NCBI GenBank assembly: GCA_947588965.1
Contig: CANQAN010000004.1
Span: 56,603-120,602, forward strand
Direction of reading: 5' to 3'
DNA length: 64,000 nt
Source of the DNA: an uncultured Helicobacteraceae bacterium
GTDB taxonomy: Bacteria > Campylobacterota > Campylobacteria > Campylobacterales > Helicobacteraceae
Of this stretch, positions 56,288 through 64,000 are shown one piece after another. The notes below the pieces were generated by a model that worked only from the letters and a program-made list of their open reading frames with translations, ran no database searches and was not told the DNA's origin. The first letter of the stretch is position 1; every line of letters begins with the position of its first letter. Made by a program: the position numbers and the translations under genes.

Positions 56288-58125
56288 ATTTTCCACCATT
56301 TTCTCCAAGCACAAAAGACATAAATATACCAAACTTTTGCAAAATCTACCCTTTTTTTACTATCAAAAGCCTCTAGCAGTCTTCGCACATAATGTGCATC
56401 TAAATAAGGCTCACTCTCTCTTAAGACCTCATCAATCAACCCTCTTAATTCTCCTTGCATCCAATTTTGCAAAGGAACTCCAAAGCCCATTTTAGGACGA
56501 TAAATCAGCTCTTTTGGCAAAAAGGATTCCAAAATCTCCTTAAAGGGCGTTTTATCGCGCTTAATGCTAGAATCCAATCCACAAACATAATCCACAAGCT
56601 CTCTTCCCAAAAGGGGTTCGCGCATTTCTAATCCATAATGCATGCTCGCTCGATCGGTTTTAGTGAGAATGTCTTCGGGCAGATAATTTTTAAAATCAAA
56701 ACAACTCATAAGCGCAAAGATATCACTCATGCCATTTGCTTTGGTTGATAATAATGGCAGTTTATTAGCCCTCAAATCCTCTTTTCTAAAGTGAGAAATC
56801 TCCACCAAATAATGTTCCAAAAATGTCTTAGAACTATATTGATTCTTAATGCGCAAAAATTTATCCACGCTCAAATTTATTCCAAACTTTTGTGCAACAC
56901 TTGAAACAACTTCAGCAGAACAACAAGAAAGTAAGGCGTTTAAGAGCTTGTTTTGACGCTTCAATCTGTATTCTTCCCACCGCGAAGAAGCCCAAGCGTA
57001 CCGATCATATCCTAACATCAACTCATCGCCACCATCTGCGCTAAGGGCAACTCTGTGCGTTTGTGCAATTTTCTTTGCTAATAACAATGTCGGAATTGCG
57101 GAACTATCACCAAAAGGCTCATCATACACAAAAGGGATTTCTGCAATCAGCTCCTTTGCCTCATTGAGATCACAAATAAAACAATGATTCTTTATCCCCA
57201 AACACTCCGCAACACGTTTTGCAAAATGTGATTCATCAAATTGTATCTCTTTAAATCCTATGGTGAAGCTCTCAAAGCCATATCCCAAGGTGTTTAATAG
57301 CGCACAAACTAAAGAGCTATCAACGCCCCCACTCAAACAAGCACACACAGGCACATCGCTCACAGTTCTTTGTCTAATGCTTGATTTGCAAAGCGCGATA
57401 AGTGTGTCTTTATTGTAGTTATTTTTCTTTAAAAAAGAATCTTCAAGTGTATAATAGCGGTGTTTATGGAGATTCCTTTTTGAATCTATGATAAGGTAGG
57501 TCCCAGCTTCTAGCTTATAACAAGATTCCAAAATACTCAAGCAAGAAGGAATATAACCAAGTGAAAAAAAGTAACTCAAAGATTCTTTATTGATTTGCTT
57601 TTTGAGCTTTGGATAAGCGAGTAAGCCCTTTAATTCAGAAGAAAACAAAAAGCAAGAGGAATCTAAGTAGTAATAGAGTGGTTTTACTCCAATCCTATCG
57701 CGAAAGCAATAGATCTTCTGCTCCAAATTATCCCAAATAGCAAAGGCAAACATTCCCTCAAAATTTGCTACACAATCCACACCAGCGTGGATAAAACTTG
57801 CCATCACAACTTCTGTATCACTATAACCCTCGCAATCAACCCCTTCCTTGCGCAAATTTCGTGCGATTTCTTTGTAATTATAAATCTCTCCATTAAATGT
57901 CAAAACAAAGCGTCCATCCTTGCTTATGAAAGGTTGTGCAGAACGTGCGCTCAAATCCACAACAGACAATCTGCGATGTGCTAAGGCAACACGCGCATCC
58001 TTTGCAAAATACACTCCCGCACCATTTGGTCCCCCAAGTACCATAGAGTCGCGCATGTTCTCGATAGAATCAAATAAATGCCCCCCCCCCGCACCAAATT
58101 CCCAACCACCGACAATCCTACACAT
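56284..58125 (-). CDS. Asparagine-synthase-type amidotransferase 3, phase-variable near its N-terminus
   Basis: A 613-residue protein with glutaminase and synthetase domains: MCRIVGGWEFGAGGG, HRRLSVVDLSARSAQPF, FNGEIYNYKEI, then CLSGGVDSSLVCA at about residue 263 and ALSADGGDELMLGYDRY. Cys2 is kept, but the third residue is Arg where MCGI is usual. Ten G at 58081-58090 encode codons 12-15 (GAGGGH), so any slip would cut the protein almost at its start: a clean on/off switch. In frame here. Likely amidates a uronic acid. Confidence 0.87.
   Translation of the reverse strand: MCRIVGGWEFGAGGGHLFDSIENMRDSMVLGGPNGAGVYFAKDARVALAHRRLSVVDLSARSAQPFISKDGRFVLTFNGEIYNYKEIARNLRKEGVDCEGYSDTEVVMASFIHAGVDCVANFEGMFAFAIWDNLEQKIYCFRDRIGVKPLYYYLDSSCFLFSSELKGLLAYPKLKKQINKESLSYFFSLGYIPSCLSILESCYKLEAGTYLIIDSKRNLHKHRYYTLEDSFLKKNNYNKDTLIALCKSSIRQRTVSDVPVCACLSGGVDSSLVCALLNTLGYGFESFTIGFKEIQFDESHFAKRVAECLGIKNHCFICDLNEAKELIAEIPFVYDEPFGDSSAIPTLLLAKKIAQTHRVALSADGGDELMLGYDRYAWASSRWEEYRLKRQNKLLNALLSCCSAEVVSSVAQKFGINLSVDKFLRIKNQYSSKTFLEHYLVEISHFRKEDLRANKLPLLSTKANGMSDIFALMSCFDFKNYLPEDILTKTDRASMHYGLEMREPLLGRELVDYVCGLDSSIKRDKTPFKEILESFLPKELIYRPKMGFGVPLQNWMQGELRGLIDEVLRESEPYLDAHYVRRLLEAFDSKKRVDFAKVWYIYVFCAWRKWWKI
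58081..58090 (-). repeat. Poly-G tract G10, gene in frame
   Basis: Flanks TTGGTGC and CATTTATT; peptide FGAGGGHLF at codons 10-18 of the AsnB-like gene. Confidence 0.92.
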
Positions 58126-58207
58126 CCAGACACCTCAAAACGTTTAATTTGACTCTTAAAGAATCGATAGAGCGTATTGTAGCACAGAAGTGTCAAATTA
58201 GAGTGCG

Positions 58208-59401
58208 CTAGAGCAATGCACAAATCCCATCGACTGCAACATCCATTTCCTTACGTAGCCATAAATAGGACTCTTCCCCCATTCTTACGGATTCCTCCGC
58301 ATTCGTAGCACACCACACAAATCCACGTGCAATCTCTTCAATTTCTTTGGCCTGCACATGGGGATAGTATTCCTCTAAGGGCTCACGATTTACATAGTGA
58401 ATGAGTGGAGTGGAGGCAACAAGGGCTTCAGTTTGCACCCCCCCCCCGACACAGCCGATACGGAATTGCCCAGTTGCGACATTTGCACAATGCAGTCCCA
58501 CCATAATGTCTTTACGATTCATAAGGGGCAACCACTTCACATATTTTTCAATCCCAAGCTCCTTAATCAAGGCTTTTGACCAAAAGACATCATCTCCATA
58601 TTCAAAAGTCAAAATCTTTGGCTTAAGAGTCTTAATTTGCGGAAGTGCCTCTGCAAAGCCTCTAAACATTTTATCATTCCTCTTATCGCCTACGCGACCT
58701 GCACAGCTTCTCCAAGTGTGCCTTGCATGGTGAAACACAAGAAACTGAGAATTGCGCTTAAATTTCAAAAAATCTTCAGCCCAATAGGAACGTGAAAAAT
58801 ACTTTGGAATTGTGCTTTTTGCATAGATTTTATCATAGATATAGGGAAAAGTCTTAAAAACAATCGTTTTTGTTTTACATTGCAACTTTTCAATGGATTC
58901 TTTGTATTCGGTAACACCTAAAATATCCTGTGTGCTTAAGACATATCGACTACGTAAGATTGCTTGCCTTTGCAAATCACAAAAAGCATCCAAATGTGCT
59001 CTGTGATTTGGATTTGCCGATGGGACAAAAAAGGGATAATGCACCAAATCCATCCCATAAGGAACGAAAAAATCCACCCCAATATCAAAAGCTTCTAAAT
59101 AAGCCAAAGAAGAACCACAAGCAAAAATCACATCATAATCTTTGAGTGTAAGAATCGCACTTTTGTCCTTTTTGAGTCCCTCTATTTCATCACCGAACCA
59201 ATAACAATTCCCAAAAGGTAAGCAATATGTATAATCCATAAAGTCCAAGCTATAAGTATCACAAGAGGGATGGAAATGAGATAATTCATTGTTAAGTAAA
59301 AATAAATCAGCACAAAATCCCCTATCTCTAAGAAATCTTACCAAAGAGAAAAAATTATTATTAGAATTGCCAATCAAGGCAATCTTTTTACTCTTGCTCA
59401 T
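58208..59401 (-). CDS. Glycosyltransferase-like protein with in-frame poly-G tract
   Basis: A 397-residue GT-B-like protein: IALIGNSNNNFFSLVRFLRD at the N-terminus, VFHHARHTWRS and ILTFEYGDDVFWSKALIKEL in the middle, and IGCVGGGVQTEALVASTPLI in the donor region (E-A-L pattern). Ten G at 58438-58447 encode the glycines of VGGGVQT, in frame. It overlaps the radical SAM gene by fourteen bases. Exact sugar unknown. Confidence 0.65.
   Translation of the reverse strand: MSKSKKIALIGNSNNNFFSLVRFLRDRGFCADLFLLNNELSHFHPSCDTYSLDFMDYTYCLPFGNCYWFGDEIEGLKKDKSAILTLKDYDVIFACGSSLAYLEAFDIGVDFFVPYGMDLVHYPFFVPSANPNHRAHLDAFCDLQRQAILRSRYVLSTQDILGVTEYKESIEKLQCKTKTIVFKTFPYIYDKIYAKSTIPKYFSRSYWAEDFLKFKRNSQFLVFHHARHTWRSCAGRVGDKRNDKMFRGFAEALPQIKTLKPKILTFEYGDDVFWSKALIKELGIEKYVKWLPLMNRKDIMVGLHCANVATGQFRIGCVGGGVQTEALVASTPLIHYVNREPLEEYYPHVQAKEIEEIARGFVWCATNAEESVRMGEESYLWLRKEMDVAVDGICALL
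58438..58447 (-). repeat. Poly-G tract G10, gene in frame
   Basis: Flanks TGTGTC and TGCAAAC; peptide CVGGGVQTEA. Flanks differ from the common TCTGC/CATTT. Confidence 0.88.
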
Positions 59402-60896
59402 AAATCATCTCTCCATCCATGATTGTTTTTTTGACCTTCATTCCATTCTCCAAATAATCAACTAAAATCTGTGGTTCTGCCTCTTTCCAATTATGACAAC
59501 GCTCACAAACCTTAAAGACATCAAATGTATTTTCCATAAGCTCTTTTCGTAGAAGTCGCATTCTCTCTCCCATCCAAATTTCACGCAGGGATTCTTTCTG
59601 CAAATCTCCTATATATGCCCCCCCCCCCGCACAACCAGAGGTTGCATATGCTGCCATACTCGTGCAACAAAACGTCACTTTCATATCCGCTGTGATAAAG
59701 AGCGTTTTCCAAGGGATAGAGCAAGGATAGCGTGCCACTTTCTCATCTCTAAAAGTCCCCTGATTTTTTGAAACAAGAATCCCATCCGCATTGCGCTCAT
59801 ATTGTGTGAGTTGGTGAAATTTTACCCTTTTTACCTTAGAAATCCAATATTCTAAAAATTCTTTTGATTTTGATAGGGGATTCTCTCCCTGAAGAATAAA
59901 GCAAACTCCAAGCTCCACTTCTTTTTTATTCTGCTTTAATATTGAAATCAAACGTTCAATATTAGACAATGTCTCATCATAATCATACCCTCTAATAGCT
60001 GCATAACTCTCCCTATCAATAGCGTCTAGAGAAAAAATAATATTTTTTATGCTGCTCTCTGCTAAGGATCGTGCTATTTTTTCATTCAGCAATGTTCCAT
60101 TTGTAGTGAGATTCAAAGGGACATCAAAAGACTTTGCAATCTCCAAAAATTCTATAAAATGCGGATGTAATAAGGGTTCATCGAGCTGTCCAAATTGCAA
60201 AAAGATTTGATTTTCCCCGCAAAACTTTGCAATCTCTCTAAAAACCTCACGATCCATAAAATGAGCTTTTTTGAAAAAATCGCTCGTATGCAAAGGCGTA
60301 ATCTGTGGAGAATGATATGGACACATCACACATGAGAGATTGCAGCGATTGGAGAGTGCTACGTGAACATTAGTGGGATTTTTGAAATATTTTTCCTCAT
60401 AGGATTCTAAAAACACATTTGAACACAGAGCATCCTCAAAACGTTCCCAAACAGAATCTAAATTCGTCAGATACTTTGGAATATCCACGCGACTGATGGA
60501 ATTTGTCCTCACTTCTTTGTGCATTAAGTTTCTAAATTTTGTACTCAAAAATTGATTCTTATACAAAAATTCTATGAAGAAATTTTTCACGCTGTCCATT
60601 TTCTTAAGCCCAAACCACAATGGTTCATTGATGAAAAATTTCGGATTAATCTGTGGTGAGAAAAAGAGATTGTGCTCTGATGATTCCATGCGATGGACAA
60701 AAGAAACAAAAGAATCCCAAGCTAAAATCTCAAAACTCGGATTCACAACAATTACAACATTGCCCTCTGCAATCTCAAAATACATTCTCTCCAACAAAGA
60801 GCAATCCCACAAAGAAACAATCTCTTCACAACGTGCCAAAGGAAACTCTCGCAAAATCCTAGTATGTTCTTTTTGTGGAGCATAGATTACAAGCAT
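59388..60896 (-). CDS. Radical SAM/SPASM protein with in-frame poly-G tract
   Basis: A 502-residue protein. Residues 1-170 have no recognised domain; from about 176 the radical SAM core begins with VALSNRCNLSCVMCPYHS (C-x3-C-x2-C), then QFGQLDEPLLHP, LNLTTNGTLLNEKIA and IIFSLDAID. The SPASM end has VTFCCTSM, IGDLQKESLREIWMGERM and VCERCHNW. The 11-G tract encodes GCAGGGAYIGD between the first SPASM cysteines and IGDL. Such enzymes do peptide or sugar radical chemistry; in a glycan cluster the substrate may be a sugar or an attached amino acid, but this is not known. Confidence 0.8.
   Translation of the reverse strand: MLVIYAPQKEHTRILREFPLARCEEIVSLWDCSLLERMYFEIAEGNVVIVVNPSFEILAWDSFVSFVHRMESSEHNLFFSPQINPKFFINEPLWFGLKKMDSVKNFFIEFLYKNQFLSTKFRNLMHKEVRTNSISRVDIPKYLTNLDSVWERFEDALCSNVFLESYEEKYFKNPTNVHVALSNRCNLSCVMCPYHSPQITPLHTSDFFKKAHFMDREVFREIAKFCGENQIFLQFGQLDEPLLHPHFIEFLEIAKSFDVPLNLTTNGTLLNEKIARSLAESSIKNIIFSLDAIDRESYAAIRGYDYDETLSNIERLISILKQNKKEVELGVCFILQGENPLSKSKEFLEYWISKVKRVKFHQLTQYERNADGILVSKNQGTFRDEKVARYPCSIPWKTLFITADMKVTFCCTSMAAYATSGCAGGGAYIGDLQKESLREIWMGERMRLLRKELMENTFDVFKVCERCHNWKEAEPQILVDYLENGMKVKKTIMDGEMIYEQE
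59618..59628 (-). repeat. Poly-G tract G11, gene in frame
   Basis: Flanks TTGTGC and CATATAT; peptide CAGGGAYIGD, within the SPASM region. Confidence 0.92.
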
Positions 60897-60899
60897 AAA

Positions 60900-61670
60900 T
60901 TACTCCTTATTCTTTATCAAAACTTCCGTAACATAGGGAAAGTTATAAAATTCCGTTTTATAAAAAGGCAGACATGCAGATTCTCCATCATAACCACTAT
61001 AGACAATCTCTAAACCCATTTGTTCTAAAAGCTTCTGAAGTGTCTCAAGTGTCATTAGAGAGGACTTATAAACCCCTCTATAGTAATTTGATATCATATT
61101 TTTAAACTGCAAAACTAATTCTTCATTTTTTACTTCTGTTGTATGGTATAAAATCCTATGCACATAATGTCCAATATTGTTGAAATTCAAAAATATCACG
61201 CCCTCTTTGTGCAACACACGTTTAAACTCTAAGAGTGTCTTCACCATATCAGTAAACATAAACACGCCATAGCAAAAAATCGCATCAAAGCTCCCCGATT
61301 CTGCACTGATATTTTCTAAATTACACTTAAAAAACTCAACATTTTTCTTGTTGCGATTAACATATCGTGCGATTTCAAGCCTATGATCGCTTTGATCAAC
61401 TCCAATAATTCTCTCATTAGAAGAACTCAAAACATAACTCCATTGTCCCATTCCACAACCCGCATCTAAAACCAACTTTTTATTGACAAAAGAGAGGGCT
61501 TGGATTCTTTTTTGATAATTTCCTAAACTCCTTGCTTCTCCACTGCTAAAAGGGGAGGTTCTTTTTGAGGGTGAAAATTCCGCCATTGCAAATTCTTTAG
61601 AATACTCATCACCCAAAATCCCTAAAAAGTCAGGGACATCCCATTCTGTCTCGATATTTTTATCCCACAT
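60900..61670 (-). CDS. Class I SAM methyltransferase
   Basis: A 256-residue methyltransferase: LVLDAGCGMGQWSYVLSSS (SAM site at about residues 66-84), IIGVDQSDHRLEIARYV, FFKCNLENISAESGSFDAIF and CYGVFMFTDMVKTLLEFKRV. No poly-G tract. It lies between the variable hypothetical gene and the radical SAM gene with short spacers. Substrate unknown, likely a glycan sugar or a modifying group. Confidence 0.8.
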   Translation of the reverse strand: MWDKNIETEWDVPDFLGILGDEYSKEFAMAEFSPSKRTSPFSSGEARSLGNYQKRIQALSFVNKKLVLDAGCGMGQWSYVLSSSNERIIGVDQSDHRLEIARYVNRNKKNVEFFKCNLENISAESGSFDAIFCYGVFMFTDMVKTLLEFKRVLHKEGVIFLNFNNIGHYVHRILYHTTEVKNEELVLQFKNMISNYYRGVYKSSLMTLETLQKLLEQMGLEIVYSGYDGESACLPFYKTEFYNFPYVTEVLIKNKE

Positions 61671-61682
61671 TGACGACTCCTT

Positions 61683-62889
61683 TTAATCATATTTAATTGT
61701 GATAGAATATCTTGCTCGCGCATCTAAACCATTGCGTACGAAGCTCAACTCCCTCTCTCTGTAAAAAACCCGAATCATTTTCTTAGGATTTTCTATATAA
61801 ATGGTGAGTCCATTAAAAAAACTCAAATCGCTGATTTCTTCATAATTATTTATCGTGTAAATCTCTGTATTTTCCACAGATTCACTTGTAACCTTAGTGC
61901 TTAAATACATCCTAACATAGCGTAAGAGCGCATAAGTTTTCATCACGTACAAATTTCCCTGATCTTGCTGCTCTTTTAGAAAGCGCAATCCATTGAGATA
62001 ATAGGGAAATTGCTTAAGAAGCTCTAAAGTCGTCGGAACATTTTTTTCTGCAACATAAAAGCTGCCAAAATGCTGATAAAAAATAACCACACAAGAAAGA
62101 TTATAAAATCTCTCCCAATCTATGCTAGAAATTTGATAATTGAAAGTCTGAAAAGTAGGTGCAACGAGACCCGTAGAGCGGTAGCGATTGAAGAAATAAT
62201 AATAAGAATCTCCACAAAATAATCTCTTAAATAATGCCCCCCCCCCCGCACTGCTGTTGCCTCCCGTCTTCGCTTAAGACACCTGTGCCATTCAAAGAGA
62301 TCGTGGGGAATCTCTCCTCTACATAGTCACCCTCATCACTCCAAATGTACTCCCCACCTCTTTGTCGGAATAAATCTGTATGATAGGATGGAGATTCCGG
62401 AAAACTCCCGCGATAATGAGGGAGAAAGCCCACATTGTGCGCCATAGCCTCATTATTGCCATTTCCATGATTTGTAAAAATGGGCAAAGACAAATCATGC
62501 TTTTCTAGCATTTCATACACTCTAAGAGCATGGGCTCTTGTGAAATTACAAACAGGATTGAAATCCCCAAAGGCATGATTTGTATCAATAAATCCCTCTT
62601 TAATATAGTCGCGCAAACACTTTGCATAGGGCGTTTCTCTAGCCTTAGCACTCAAAGAATCATAGATGGAAGTGTGCAAAGGATTATCAGAGTAGAAAAA
62701 CAAGCTTGAAGCAAACTCTATCCCAAGCCCTCTTCCAAGTGGCGTATTCTCTTCTGTATTGCAATACAAAATCAACCAATCTAAAAATTCTTGACTCATA
62801 TATTCTGCATCATTAGAGAGCGCCACAATCCCCTTGTAAGGATAGGGAATCTCTCTCATATTTTCATATCTTAAGGGCAAGGAAACCAA
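61683..62889 (-). CDS. Phase-variable protein of unknown function, deacetylase-like N-terminus (out of frame as assembled)
   Basis: The first part has VSLPLRYENMREIPYPYKG, then IVALSNDAEYMSQEFLDWL, FGDFNPVCNFTRAHALRVYE, IFTNHGNGNNEAMAHN and FPESPSYHTDLF, a layout that recalls polysaccharide-deacetylase-type folds (SNDAE near the start, FTNHGN in the middle), but I cannot prove it. At 11 G the frame ends GGGGII. With 10 or 13 G it continues ALFKRLFCGDSYYYFFNRYR and, with no stop, into the separate downstream frame ending ARARYSITIKYD at 61683, for about 400 residues. The TTG at 62889 after AAGGAG is the likely start, with TTG 62910 as an alternative. Confidence 0.7.
62237..62247 (-). repeat. 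Poly-G tract G11, gene out of frame
   Basis: Flanks CAGTGC and CATTATT. 10 or 13 G joins QQQCGGG to ALFKRLFCGD. Confidence 0.9.
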
Positions 62890-62950
62890 GCAACTCCTTT
62901 CTTTAATCAAAACAGATTGCGTATTCTACCATAAATTTATCTAAAAGCTT

Positions 62951-64000
62951 CTAGTGTCTCTCGCCTGTAATTTGAACACTTTTATTTTCAAAATCCTCAT
63001 AAGTCTGCCTGTATCTCTCTGTGCAAGAAGTGCAGAGTTTAAATGTCTTAAAATGACACTTCAATGTTTCTTTACGTAAAATCTTAGCCATCGCAGAATC
63101 CCATACTTTCTCCACGCCATCTTTATAGACATTTCCAATAGAAATAGGATTATTATAATAGGCTTGATTTTGCATCGTACAGCACACACTCACCTCCCCA
63201 TAGCAATCCACTTGATACCCAAGCCAAGGAAAACTGCAGACACTCTTACAATGCTCACCTTTTTCTTGATTGAACACCTTGTGAGTGTTATTGCCCTCTT
63301 TATCAAAATAACCTTGATTAGTAAAATAAATATTTTTGATAATATCTCTACAATCCTGCCATTTTTGCAGATAAAGCTCTTTTTCATTAAAAATCTCTTT
63401 GATAGAATCCACAAGTACACAATTGAGTTGAAACTCAATCCCTGCGTTTTTAGTATGATTTAATCTCCTTGCAATCTCTACGCATTTTCTCACACCACTC
63501 TCTACTTTTTCTAAGTTTGCTCCCCTAATCCTCTTATATGTTTCAGGTGTAGCACCATCAATGCTAACAGTCATGCGATTCAATCCTGCTTCAAGGAGCC
63601 TCTCGCCCTTTTGTTCTAAGAGTGTGCCATTGGTCGTTAGAGAGACAAGCGCAATTCCAGCATCTCTAGCAAATTTGATAAACTCTGGCATTCTATCATC
63701 TAACAAAGGCTCTCCAAGAGCAATAAACGAGATTGAGCGTTGATGATAGTTTTTTTGTTTTTTTGCAACAAACTCTATGACTTCTTTAATGATTTTTGCA
63801 TCCAAAAACTGCTCTTTTTTGAAAAAATCAGTCGTCTGATTCTTGCGCAACTCTTCAGAATGCAAACAACACATAATGCATTTTAAATTACAAGTATTAA
63901 GGGTTGCAAGATTCACATAAAGTGGCGCAGGATAAAACTCCTCCACTTTCTCTAACAAATCATATTCTAATTGTTCTTTTGAGACTTGATATTCTTTCCA
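62951..64000 (-). CDS. Radical SAM/SPASM protein, 5' end outside the window
   Basis: The frame is open to the right edge (WKEYQVSKEQLEYDL before the visible LLEKVEEF), so the start lies beyond the window. The core has LATLNTCNLKCIMCCLHS (C-x3-C-x2-C), ALGEPLLDDRMPEF, VSLTTNGTLLEQKG and MTVSIDGATPETYKRIRG, and the SPASM part has VSVCCTMQNQ, SIGNVYKDGVEKVW and LCTSCTERY. It is a relative of the protein at 59388-60896 but without a poly-G tract at the matching place. Substrate unknown. Confidence 0.8.
   Translation of the reverse strand, partial: WKEYQVSKEQLEYDLLEKVEEFYPAPLYVNLATLNTCNLKCIMCCLHSEELRKNQTTDFFKKEQFLDAKIIKEVIEFVAKKQKNYHQRSISFIALGEPLLDDRMPEFIKFARDAGIALVSLTTNGTLLEQKGERLLEAGLNRMTVSIDGATPETYKRIRGANLEKVESGVRKCVEIARRLNHTKNAGIEFQLNCVLVDSIKEIFNEKELYLQKWQDCRDIIKNIYFTNQGYFDKEGNNTHKVFNQEKGEHCKSVCSFPWLGYQVDCYGEVSVCCTMQNQAYYNNPISIGNVYKDGVEKVWDSAMAKILRKETLKCHFKTFKLCTSCTERYRQTYEDFENKSVQITGERH

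Noticed and set aside
27721..64000. Prophage or integrative element as explanation of the long cluster
   Set aside because: No integrase, phage structural gene, attachment repeat or tRNA was seen; the gene content is a typical surface glycan locus.
1..64000. CRISPR arrays, tRNA or rRNA genes, insertion sequences
   Set aside because: No regular repeat-spacer pattern, no tRNA-like cloverleaf noticed and no transposase frame; the short repeats found have other explanations.

Overview
The window looks like a chromosomal piece of a host-associated Campylobacterota species, most likely an enterohepatic Helicobacter. The evidence is the ccoNOQP cluster followed by the small genes typical of this phylum, a carboxynorspermidine dehydrogenase, a sigma-54-type promoter in front of flgE, DUF3972 and DUF4006 family genes, BspA-like repeats and many poly-G contingency tracts. 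The species is not certain; Campylobacter or Wolinella relatives cannot be excluded by eye.

Layout. 1-1.6 kb: a partial membrane or secreted protein gene, an XRE regulator with palindromic sites in the shared upstream region, a BspA-like repeat protein and a decayed gene remnant. 1.6-9.7 kb: cstA, hemE, secA, a LolC/E-type permease and a radical SAM/SPASM gene. 9.8-15.7 kb: flgE (sigma-54 promoter, intrinsic terminator), a carboxynorspermidine dehydrogenase and a chemoreceptor. 15.7-20.4 kb: ccoNOQP with accessory genes, including a 36-residue membrane ORF. 20.5-27.7 kb: DUF3972, purE, a small membrane protein, a CorC/HlyC protein, a YihY protein, bioB, a PNPOx-like protein and topA.

27.7-64 kb is one long minus-strand surface glycan locus in which most genes overlap or nearly touch. 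At its promoter-distal end is a set matching the Campylobacter jejuni O-methyl phosphoramidate (MeOPN) pathway: glutamine kinase, amidotransferase-like hydrolase, cytidylyltransferase, APS-kinase-like kinase and two tandem methyltransferases, plus a CysQ-like phosphatase and CDP-glycerol-transferase-like proteins. Upstream are a WbpB/WbpD/WbpE set for a diacetamido uronic acid, a sugar N-formyltransferase, three asparagine-synthase-type amidotransferases, two SGNH-like proteins, glycosyltransferases, methyltransferases and two radical SAM/SPASM enzymes.

The main discovery is the density of poly-G tracts in this locus: fourteen uninterrupted tracts of 10-12 G in about 33 kb, plus one interrupted tract. 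Unrelated families share similar flanks (TCTGC before, CATTT after; peptide SAGGGAF or close variants). Reading the frames across each tract shows seven genes in frame, six genes split out of frame as assembled (29482, 34432, 36738, 47142, 50325, 62237), and one tract at a junction between tandem methyltransferases. A 35-bp glycosyltransferase-derived sequence is also present three times near 53.6-53.9 kb, with two copies inverted relative to the coding copy, forming a possible inversion switch. No rRNA, tRNA, CRISPR array, prophage or insertion sequence was seen.
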